A stretch of 29,876 bases of DNA, from NCBI GenBank assembly GCA_035443885.1, contig DAOMNO010000023.1, forward strand, positions 1-29,876, in the 5' to 3' direction. Source of the stretch: DAOMNO01 sp035443885 (GTDB taxonomy: Bacteria; Planctomycetota; Phycisphaerae; Phycisphaerales; SM1A02). The notes below the pieces were generated by a model that made no database searches, had not been told where the DNA came from, and worked only from the letters and a program-made list of their open reading frames with translations. How positions within the stretch are numbered: the first letter of the stretch is position 1; every line of letters begins with the position of its first letter. Shown here in pieces: positions 24,094 through 29,876 of the stretch. Both the position numbers and the translations under genes were made by a program.

Positions 24094-24159
24094 TCGTGAG
24101 ATACGCAGGCACGAATAAGGTATCACCGCTGACACGCCGAAGCGACAGGACTGTGCGCG

Positions 24160-24165
24160 TATAGT
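24160..24165 (+). promoter_or_regulatory. -10 box, leaderless promoter of queC
   Basis: TATAGT, exactly 7 nt before the ATG at 24173. The leader has no ribosome-binding site. Confidence 0.65.
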
Positions 24166-24172
24166 GTGCAGC

Positions 24173-24895
24173 ATGAATGCTTCGCCTCGCTCTGCTGTTG
24201 TACTGCTCTCCGGCGGGTTGGATTCCGCAACCACGCTCGCCATCGCGCGAGAACAGGGGTTCACGTGTGCAGCTCTCAGCTTCGACTACGGGCAGCGGCA
24301 TCGCTTTGAGCTTGAGGCAGCATCGAACGTCGCAAAGCGTCTCGGCGCGGTTGAGCATCTTGTGATGAAGATCGATCTTCGCGCCTTCGGCGGCTCTGCG
24401 CTGACGGCGGAGATCGACGTGCCGAAGGATCGTGGCGTAGCAACGCCGTCCGTGCAGCATGACGGCGAGCCAGAAGACATTCCCGTCACGTATGTTCCCG
24501 CCCGGAACACGATTTTTCTTGCCTTTGCGCTCGGCTTTGCTGAAGTCCGCAATGCGACCGACATCTTCATCGGCGTGAACGCGATTGATTACTCCGGCTA
24601 TCCGGATTGCAGGCCGGCGTTCATCGCAGCGTTCGAGCGCGTGGCCAATCTCGCGACGCGCATCGGCGTCGAACATGCTGCGTCGCATGAACCGCCCATA
24701 CGCATACACGCGCCGCTGATTGATTTGACGAAGGCGGAGATCATCAGGCGAGGGATCGCGCTGGGTGTCGATTACGGTTTGACATTCAGTTGTTATGACC
24801 CCAATCCGCGCACCGGCGCGCCGTGCAGACATTGCGATTCATGTCTGCTTCGCGCTGCGGGTTTTCGTGAAGCGGGGATCGCTGATCCGGCTTGA
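24173..24895 (+). CDS. queC: 7-cyano-7-deazaguanine synthase
   Basis: Converts 7-carboxy-7-deazaguanine to preQ0 with ATP and ammonia in queuosine biosynthesis. The 240-residue protein has the PP-loop LLSGGLDSATTLAIA near the N-terminus and the central YVPARNTIFLAFALGFAE and DYSGYPDCRPAFIAAF motifs. The C-terminal zinc site is CYDPNPRTGAPCRHCDSC (four cysteines). The ATG at 24173 is used: the TATAGT box lies 7 nt upstream and leaves no space for a leader. No queD, queE or preQ1 riboswitch is adjacent. Confidence 0.95.
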   Translation: MNASPRSAVVLLSGGLDSATTLAIAREQGFTCAALSFDYGQRHRFELEAASNVAKRLGAVEHLVMKIDLRAFGGSALTAEIDVPKDRGVATPSVQHDGEPEDIPVTYVPARNTIFLAFALGFAEVRNATDIFIGVNAIDYSGYPDCRPAFIAAFERVANLATRIGVEHAASHEPPIRIHAPLIDLTKAEIIRRGIALGVDYGLTFSCYDPNPRTGAPCRHCDSCLLRAAGFREAGIADPA

Positions 24896-24902
24896 ACAAC
24901 CG

Positions 24903-26069
24903 CTACTCCGCGCCGGATGTACTCGCTTCCTTCGCGCTCCAACCTGCTGGTCGAGGCAGATCAGGCATCATGAGCGCGAGCATCGCCATCGCGGTGCCGT
25001 AGTTGCGCGAGCGGGGAAAGGTGCGATCATTCCAGCCGCCGCCTTCTTCTCGCACCTTGAGCAGGAGAGCGTTGACTCGCCTGCGATACTCGGCGCGTTC
25101 GTGTCGTGGGAGCAGTTCAATGGCCTGCGCTGCGTAGTGGTGCGCGAAGAAGAAGTAATACGGCGCGACGCCATAGGGCGGTGAATGCGTGCCGTCCTGC
25201 GCGCGGCGCTGTTCGAGCCAGTCCCAGTGCACGATGAACGCATCCAGCGCCCCGCGAACGTCTGCTGCGGTCGCTCGACCGGCGAGGAACAGTGTTGATT
25301 CCGCGATCAACATGCGCCCCACCGCGCCGGGTACGCCATCGCTTGAGCGTGCGGTCGCGCGGCCTGAATACACATACGCGCCGCTTTCCATTTTAGAGGC
25401 TTGCAGTGCAGCGAGGCCGCGTTCGATCACCGCATCGTTGATCGTCATGCCGATTTTGGCAGCCTCAAAGAGAGCCTGAAGCGTCGCGCCGGTCATGAAT
25501 GGGGAGGATGAGCCTGGCCCCTGAAAGCCGCCGCGTCTGGCGTAGTTCCATCCGCCGCCGGGGCTGTTGCCGCCGCTGGGTATCTCCGTGATTTCAATGC
25601 CTTTGATGAAGAATGCCATGGTTTTTTCAACGTCCGGCGCGAGATCATCCGGAATGATCTTCATGGCCTTTGCTTGCGCGAGGAACCACAAGCCGTAGGC
25701 GTAACCCCAGCCGCGCACGTCGTAGGTGGCTTCAACATGATGGATCATGGCGTGATCGTCGATGGAGTCGGCAATGAATCGGATCGCGCGATGGATCGCA
25801 GCTTGTCGCGGCGCATCGTCAGCAAGGCCCGGCGCGTGCAGGAGCGCGGCAGCGGCGATGGCGGTGCCGCCCACACGATAGCCAACAGGAATCGTGCGGC
25901 TCACGCGATAGACGCCCTCATAAGGCCATTCCGCTTTGGTCTCGCCTTCCTGCATATCAAGCAGAATCTCAACCCCGCGTGCGATCATGGCTTCGCGCGA
26001 AGGCTCATCGGCTTGAACAGCGTTTGCCATCGCGCACGAAAGAACGATGAATGGAAGCGTAAATCGCAT
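24903..26069 (-). CDS. Secreted prenyltransferase/squalene-cyclase-like toroid protein
   Basis: A 388-residue exported protein with a signal peptide (MRFTLPFIVLSCAMANAVQA). The mature part is built from helix pairs of an alpha/alpha toroid. Repeated units such as GGGWNYARRGGFQGPGSSSPFMTGATLQALFEA, GRMLIAESTLFLAGRATAADVRGALDAFI and EGGGWNDRTFPRSRNYGTAMAMLALM show the pattern of squalene-cyclase/prenyltransferase-like beta-subunit repeats. No DxDD catalytic motif of true cyclases is seen, so enzymatic activity is uncertain. Planctomycetes have many such secreted proteins of unknown role. The start at 26069 follows AAAGGA at about 6 nt. It lies 17 nt downstream of kynU on the same strand. Confidence 0.83.
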   Translation of the reverse strand: MRFTLPFIVLSCAMANAVQADEPSREAMIARGVEILLDMQEGETKAEWPYEGVYRVSRTIPVGYRVGGTAIAAAALLHAPGLADDAPRQAAIHRAIRFIADSIDDHAMIHHVEATYDVRGWGYAYGLWFLAQAKAMKIIPDDLAPDVEKTMAFFIKGIEITEIPSGGNSPGGGWNYARRGGFQGPGSSSPFMTGATLQALFEAAKIGMTINDAVIERGLAALQASKMESGAYVYSGRATARSSDGVPGAVGRMLIAESTLFLAGRATAADVRGALDAFIVHWDWLEQRRAQDGTHSPPYGVAPYYFFFAHHYAAQAIELLPRHERAEYRRRVNALLLKVREEGGGWNDRTFPRSRNYGTAMAMLALMMPDLPRPAGWSAKEASTSGAE

Positions 26070-26086
26070 GGGGTCCTTTCGGTGAT

Positions 26087-27376
26087 TTACGCCAAAAGCT
26101 GCGCAAACCGCCAAACGTCGTGGAATGAGTTATACAGCGGCACGGGCGCGACGCGAATGACATTCGGCTCGCGGAAGTCGCCGATGACGCCCGCGGCTTC
26201 CAAAGCGCGGAAACGATCCTTCGGGTGATGGTGAACAAGGAATGAAAGCTGGCAGCCGGTTGCTGCGTCATCGCGAGGCGTGATGATCTCGAAGTCTCGC
26301 TCGCTGCCTTCACGTTCGATGAGCCACCTGAGATAGCCGGTAAGTTGACGTGATTTGTTCCGCAGCGCGTCCATGCCGACTTCGTCGAAAATCGCAAGTG
26401 AAGCGCGGAGTGGAGCCATCGCCAGAATCGGCGGATTGCTCAGTTGCCACGCTTCCGCGCTCGGCACCGGCTCAAACTCCGGCTCCAGATGCATGCGGAA
26501 TCGTTTGCGGGGGTCGTTGCCCCACCAGCCGCCGTAGCGGGGGAGTTCGCTCAGGCTCGTGTTCTTCGCATGCTTTTCATGGATGAACGCGCCCGCAACC
26601 GCGCCGGGGCCTGCGTTGAGATACTTGTACGAACACCACGCTGCGAAATCTACGCGCCATTCGTGAAGACGAAGCGGCACATTGCCTGCTGCATGGGCGA
26701 GGTCGAAGCCGACGATGCAGCCTTGTGAATGGCCGAGCGCTGTGATGCGCTCAAGATCGAAAACCTGACCCGTGAAGAAGTTGACCCCGCCGAGAAGAAT
26801 GAGTGCGATGTTTTCACCTTGCTCCACGATCAGCGATTCGATGTCTTCCTCGCGAATCGTGTGTTCGCCTGCGCGCGGCGCCATGATGATGATGTGCTCA
26901 TCGGGGTTAAGGCCGCGTGTGCGCACGTGCGTGCGGATCGCGTAGGTATCCGATGGAAACGCGGGTGATTCCATGAGAATCTTCGTGCGACTTCCTTCCG
27001 GCCTATAAAAGCTCACCATCAGCAGATGCAGGTTCGCCGTCAGCGAGTTCATCATGACGACTTCGCCCGGCTTCGCGCCAACCAGCCGCGCGCCGCATTC
27101 GCGAAAAACCTCGTGATAGGGGAACCAGGGCGTCTTCGCTTTGAAGTGCGCATCGACACCCAGTTTTGCCCATGCGTCAAGCTCCTCTTCAATCATTGCG
27201 CGGGCGGTTGTTGGTTGCAGGCCGAGCGAGTTGCCACAGAAGTAGATGACTTCGTCGCCCCGCATCGTAACGGGCATGTGAAACCGCTCGCGATACGCAC
27301 GCAGCGGGTCCGCCGCGTCGAGTGATCGCGCGTAAGCCTCATCAGCGCGGAATGATGTTTCAAGCGCGGTCGTCAT
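26087..27376 (-). CDS. kynU: Kynureninase
   Basis: A PLP enzyme that cleaves kynurenine or 3-hydroxykynurenine to anthranilate or 3-hydroxyanthranilate plus alanine. The 429-residue protein has YFCGNSLGLQP near the N-terminus, the PLP-phosphate segment MNSLTANLHLLM, FDLAHAAGNVPL with the conserved Asp, and the Schiff-base lysine at about Lys251 in WCSYKYLNAGPGA. RYGGWWGNDP is also diagnostic. The start at 27376 follows GGGAGGAAC and overlaps the preceding gene's stop (ATGA); the frame open to 27517 lies inside that gene. It is expected to be co-transcribed with the two genes upstream. Confidence 0.95.
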   Translation of the reverse strand: MTTALETSFRADEAYARSLDAADPLRAYRERFHMPVTMRGDEVIYFCGNSLGLQPTTARAMIEEELDAWAKLGVDAHFKAKTPWFPYHEVFRECGARLVGAKPGEVVMMNSLTANLHLLMVSFYRPEGSRTKILMESPAFPSDTYAIRTHVRTRGLNPDEHIIIMAPRAGEHTIREEDIESLIVEQGENIALILLGGVNFFTGQVFDLERITALGHSQGCIVGFDLAHAAGNVPLRLHEWRVDFAAWCSYKYLNAGPGAVAGAFIHEKHAKNTSLSELPRYGGWWGNDPRKRFRMHLEPEFEPVPSAEAWQLSNPPILAMAPLRASLAIFDEVGMDALRNKSRQLTGYLRWLIEREGSERDFEIITPRDDAATGCQLSFLVHHHPKDRFRALEAAGVIGDFREPNVIRVAPVPLYNSFHDVWRFAQLLA

Positions 27377-28440
27377 GTTCCTCCCGCCTCCGCGACTGAC
27401 TGCGTTGAAAAGACCGACGCATCCAGATTCAGAAACTCCATCGCGGTGCCGGCCAGAAGCCGCTGCTTCGTTGCGTGCGAGAGATCGGGCATTGCTTCGA
27501 TCATCGCGCCGGGGCATTCTTCGCCGAGCGGGAACGGATAATCTGAGCCAAGTGCGATTTTCTCCTCGCCGACCAGTCGAATGAGCGATCGCAGCGCATC
27601 CGCATTATGCACGAGTGAATCGAGATAAAACCGGCCGAGATATTCGCGCGGGTTGACGGCGTTGTCCACCGCACACAGATCGGGCCTTACGCTGAAGCCA
27701 TGCTCAATGCGCCCGATTGTTCCGGGGAACGAGCCGCCGCCATGCGCGAACGCGACACGCAATCGCGGCAATCGCTCGAACACGCCGCCGAAGATCATCG
27801 AGCAGATGGCGAGCGTCGTCTCCGCGGGCATGCCAACGAGCCACGACATCCAATACTTCGTCATGCGCTCTTTCGCGAGCATGTCCCACGGATGGACAAA
27901 GACCGCAGCGCCGAGTTCCTGCGCTGCTTCAAACACGGGAAACAGCCTCGCATCGTCGAGGTTCGACCCGTTCACATGGCTGCCGATCTGGACGCCTTGA
28001 AGCTTCAGTTCCTTCACGCAGCGCTCAAGTTCTCTGATTGCCAGTTCAGTGTCCTGAAGTGGAATCGTGCCGAGGCCGACGAAGCGGTCGGGAAAATCGC
28101 TGCACACGCCCGCGAGGTGATCGTTCAGCAGTTGCGAGAGATCATGCGCATCGGCGGCCTTCGCCCAATAGCCGAACATCACCGGCACCGTGGAGAGTGC
28201 CTGCACATGTACGCCGCAGGCATCGCATTCGCTGAGGCGCGCGTGTGGATCCCAGCAGTTGGCCTGCACTTCGCGGAAGAAGGTGTTGTCGATCCACATC
28301 TGCGCGCAGCACGCGCCGGGCGTGCCGGAATGCTCCAGCCGTACCCAGCCGCCATAGCCGTACCGTTCACGGAGATCAGGCCATTTCTCCGGCAGAATAT
28401 GGGTATGCAGGTCGATCTTGAAGAACGGTGAGCGGGCCAT
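27373..28440 (-). CDS. nbaD: 2-amino-3-carboxymuconate-6-semialdehyde decarboxylase (ACMSD)
   Basis: An amidohydrolase-fold, zinc-dependent decarboxylase that turns ACMS, the product of 3-hydroxyanthranilate dioxygenase, into 2-aminomuconate-6-semialdehyde. This diverts carbon away from quinolinate. The 355-residue protein has the metal pair in KIDLHTHILPE (His12, His14), FVHPWDM, FAHGGGSFPGTIGRI and the metal Asp in LGSDYPFPLGE. Neighbouring 3-hydroxyanthranilate dioxygenase and kynureninase genes support ACMSD over related decarboxylases. TACACT lies exactly 7 nt before the ATG within the 39-nt spacer, so it may be expressed leaderless and independently of the upstream gene. Confidence 0.92.
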   Translation of the reverse strand: MARSPFFKIDLHTHILPEKWPDLRERYGYGGWVRLEHSGTPGACCAQMWIDNTFFREVQANCWDPHARLSECDACGVHVQALSTVPVMFGYWAKAADAHDLSQLLNDHLAGVCSDFPDRFVGLGTIPLQDTELAIRELERCVKELKLQGVQIGSHVNGSNLDDARLFPVFEAAQELGAAVFVHPWDMLAKERMTKYWMSWLVGMPAETTLAICSMIFGGVFERLPRLRVAFAHGGGSFPGTIGRIEHGFSVRPDLCAVDNAVNPREYLGRFYLDSLVHNADALRSLIRLVGEEKIALGSDYPFPLGEECPGAMIEAMPDLSHATKQRLLAGTAMEFLNLDASVFSTQSVAEAGGT

Positions 28441-28447
28441 GATGCAC

Positions 28448-28453
28448 AGTGTA
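28448..28453 (-). promoter_or_regulatory. -10 box, leaderless promoter inside the kynurenine block
   Basis: TACACT on the minus strand, 7 nt from the ATG at 28440, between the dioxygenase and decarboxylase genes. Confidence 0.5.
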
Positions 28454-28479
28454 GCCGCGACGCGAAGCGGAGCGCGACA

Positions 28480-29064
28480 TCACGCCTCGCGTTCGATAAT
28501 GACCTTCGGCTCGAAGATGATGCGTTTGACTGGCTTCGCCTTCGTGATGCGCGTTCCGCAGTTTCGGCATGTGCTCAACTCTTCATCCGCCCAGAACTCT
28601 TCCATGGCGCGGCTGAAATGCTCCACGATGTCCTTGCAGTCGAACTCCTTGTCGTACACCAGCTCGTGGCACTTCTCGCAGTAGAACTGGAGATGTTCTG
28701 TTTCGCCGTCCGGCCGGCGACGCTCGACAACCATGCCGAGCGTTCCCGGCGGTCGTGTGGGCGAGTGGGGCACATTGCCGGGAATGAACAGCGTTTCACC
28801 CTCGCGGACGATGGCATCGCGGATGCGGCCGTTTTCGATGAGCCGCACAACGATGTCGCCTTTGATCTGATAGAAAAACTCCTCGGAGTTCGTCATGTGG
28901 AAGTCGTTGCGAGCGTTCGGCCCGCCGATGACCATGACGAAAAAGTCGTCGCCGTCGTAAAGGTACTTGTTACTGACGGGCGGCTTGAAGTCGGCTCGGT
29001 GCTTCTCGCACCATTCCATGAGGTTGATCGGCGGCTGCGTCTTCTTTGCGGCGGTGACGGCCAT
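28480..29064 (-). CDS. nbaC: 3-hydroxyanthranilate 3,4-dioxygenase
   Basis: A non-haem Fe(II) cupin that opens the ring of 3-hydroxyanthranilate to ACMS. In the 194-residue protein the iron ligands are visible in RNDFHMTNSEEFFYQ (about His56, Glu62) and PGNVPHSPTRP (about His100). The bacterial type has a C-terminal rubredoxin-like iron site, seen here as YCEKC and CRNC (about Cys129, 132, 166, 169). The ATG at 29064 follows AAAGGAG; a longer frame to 29208 crosses the promoter and is rejected. A TATACT box about 30 nt upstream is the likely -10. It is the first gene of the kynurenine block as seen. Confidence 0.95.
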   Translation of the reverse strand: MAVTAAKKTQPPINLMEWCEKHRADFKPPVSNKYLYDGDDFFVMVIGGPNARNDFHMTNSEEFFYQIKGDIVVRLIENGRIRDAIVREGETLFIPGNVPHSPTRPPGTLGMVVERRRPDGETEHLQFYCEKCHELVYDKEFDCKDIVEHFSRAMEEFWADEELSTCRNCGTRITKAKPVKRIIFEPKVIIEREA

Positions 29065-29091
29065 GCGAATCTCCTTTCCAGTTCCTGCTTC

Positions 29092-29097
29092 AAGTAT
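29092..29097 (-). promoter_or_regulatory. -10 box of 3-hydroxyanthranilate dioxygenase gene
   Basis: TATACT on the minus strand with a leader of about 20 nt containing AAAGGAG. Confidence 0.5.
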
Positions 29098-29209
29098 AGA
29101 CGAGCGGGGTCGGGCCTGTACTGATGAGGGCACGATGCCGTCGTCAGCTTCAGCGTGTTTCAGCCTGCGATCGCCAACGGAAAGAATCGCATCAAATCTT
29201 GCACCCACT

Positions 29210-29430
29210 GCGCAAGGAACGGCGCTTCTCCGCGTACTTCTTTATGGAATGACTTTGCTGCGCCCAGAAACCACGCGGCCATCGCCCCTGTCAAACGGCG
29301 CTGACCTTGCAATAACCGCTAGTTTTTGCTTGCAAACGGTCATTCCTGCTGTACGGTGTAACAGCGACGCCGGGCTTCCGCACGGGGCGGGGGTTTGTCA
29401 ACGTTGCCTATCTTCCACTTCCGGCATCTT
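29210..29430 (+). repeat. Dispersed repeat, copy C
   Basis: A 221-nt element, within 1 nt of the length of copy B. It shares the opening block with B, the identical 17-nt core GCTGTACGGTGTAACAG, and a GCGACGCCGGG...GCACGGGGCGG block with A. It ends with TTCCACTTCCGG. It runs directly into a dockerin-coding sequence. Confidence 0.85.
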
Positions 29431-29717
29431 ACTGCGCAGGCGACCTCAACGGCGATTTCGTTATTGATGTGCTCGATTTACTGATTCTGCTCGCCGCGTG
29501 GGGACCATGCCCCGGCATGGCGGGGTCGGTCATGTCGCTGAGTCAGCAACTTGATGCGGCCGGTTTGACCCAACAGAACTGGAACGACTTCCAGGCCGTC
29601 ATGATGGGTGATGCACCCGTACGAACCAAAGCAACGTGGACGTGCTGGATGGAGAACTATCTGTCGCAGTGCGTCAATTGCCCGACATGCCCCGGCCCAG
29701 ATCCATTTGCAAACTGA
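29316..29717 (+). pseudogene. Dockerin-bearing fragment without a start
   Basis: The frame is open from 29316 (after TAA at 29313) to the stop at 29717. It encodes ASYCAGDLNGDFVIDVLDLL followed by ILLAAWGPC, one dockerin-like EF-hand repeat. A tail of about 60 residues with four Cys (TWTCWMENYLSQC, VNCPTC) follows and ends PGPDPFAN. There is no ATG, GTG or TTG in frame before the dockerin; the first GTG, 29469, lies inside it. There is no signal peptide. The coding quality of the tail is good. It is most likely the 3' end of an exported protein whose 5' part is missing, joined to repeat copy C. A programmed or leaderless unusual start cannot be ruled out. Confidence 0.55.
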
Positions 29718-29726
29718 AATTCTGAA

Positions 29727-29761
29727 ACGCGCTGCGCCGACAGGCGCAGCGCGTGCTTTTT
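29727..29761 (+). terminator. Strong intrinsic terminator
   Basis: ACGCGCTGCGCC / GGCGCAGCGCGT, a perfect 12-bp stem with GACA loop, then GCTTTTT. It lies between the dockerin fragment and the ribosome-binding site of the next gene (AAGGAG at 29764). Confidence 0.92.
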
Positions 29762-29774
29762 ACAAGGAGTCGCC

Positions 29775-29876
29775 ATGCGAATCATTGCTTTCATCATCAT
29801 GCTTTTGCTCGCTACTTCAGTTCACGCTGGCGTCGTCGAATATACGAACAAAGCGGCGTGGCAGAATGCGGTCGTA
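29775..29876 (+). CDS. Secreted protein, N-terminal part (cut by window end)
   Basis: ATG at 29775 follows AAGGAG at 5 nt spacing. The first 34 residues are a signal peptide (MRIIAFIIMLLLATSVHAG) and the start of a mature chain, VVEYTNKAAWQNAVV. A short 'aromatic-T-x-x-A-A-W/F' opening is common in PEP-CTERM-type exported proteins. The rest lies outside the window. Its ribosome-binding site begins 3 nt after the preceding terminator, so transcription must start very near or read through. Confidence 0.75.
   Translation, partial: MRIIAFIIMLLLATSVHAGVVEYTNKAAWQNAVV

Noticed and set aside
24164..24172. GTG at 24164 as queC start
   Set aside because: It overlaps the TATAGT box; the ATG at 24173 fits the leaderless geometry and the family length.

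Overview
The window is high-GC bacterial chromosome, most likely from a planctomycete of the Phycisphaerae type. The evidence is indirect: exported proteins end in dockerin-like EF-hand repeats (genes at 3031 and 29316) or in a PEP-CTERM-like tail of Gly/Pro box, hydrophobic stretch and Arg cluster (gene at 16931, remnant at 13054). TatC carries a long periplasmic insert, and many genes start with GTG or sit directly behind a -10 box. I see no tRNA, rRNA, transposase, phage gene or CRISPR array.

Layout. 1-320: a copy of a dispersed repeat (copy A). 321-2304 (minus): truA and an unrecognised protein with a degenerate P-loop. 2432-5916 (plus): a ferritin-like protein, a large secreted dockerin protein, hypoxanthine phosphoribosyltransferase and a PH-domain membrane protein. 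5933-7291 (minus): a DEAD-box RNA helicase. 7397-8564: a promoter-structure-terminator unit that looks like an unannotated small RNA, then an unrecognised gene. 8587-11130: a structured terminator-bearing leader, an AtoE-type short-chain fatty acid transporter and a crotonase-fold protein lacking both catalytic glutamates. 11193-12822: a second small RNA candidate, a 33-residue Pro/Ala/Lys protein and two paralogous DUF4870-type membrane proteins. 12834-13850: a gene-free stretch with repeat copy B, the decayed tail of an exported protein and a 146-bp tandem hairpin repeat. 13960-16231: lptB and gatB. 16241-20162 (minus): a HAD hydrolase, a glycine-rich exported protein, tadA and tatC. 20200-24895 (plus): an ECF sigma factor with a membrane partner, a DnaJ-like cochaperone, a polyprenyl glycosylphosphotransferase and queC. 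24903-29064 (minus): a secreted toroid protein and three kynurenine-pathway genes (kynureninase, ACMS decarboxylase, 3-hydroxyanthranilate dioxygenase). 29210-29876: repeat copy C, a dockerin-bearing fragment and the start of another secreted protein.

Most genes are housekeeping and not functionally linked to their neighbours. The clear functional unit is the kynurenine block, which takes (3-hydroxy)kynurenine to 2-aminomuconate semialdehyde. The most unusual signals are non-coding: the three-copy 176-221 nt repeat that points at export or dockerin modules, the tandem hairpin repeat, two or three small structured transcripts with strong terminators, and a recurrent TANNNT box 6-7 nt before the start codon that implies leaderless mRNAs.
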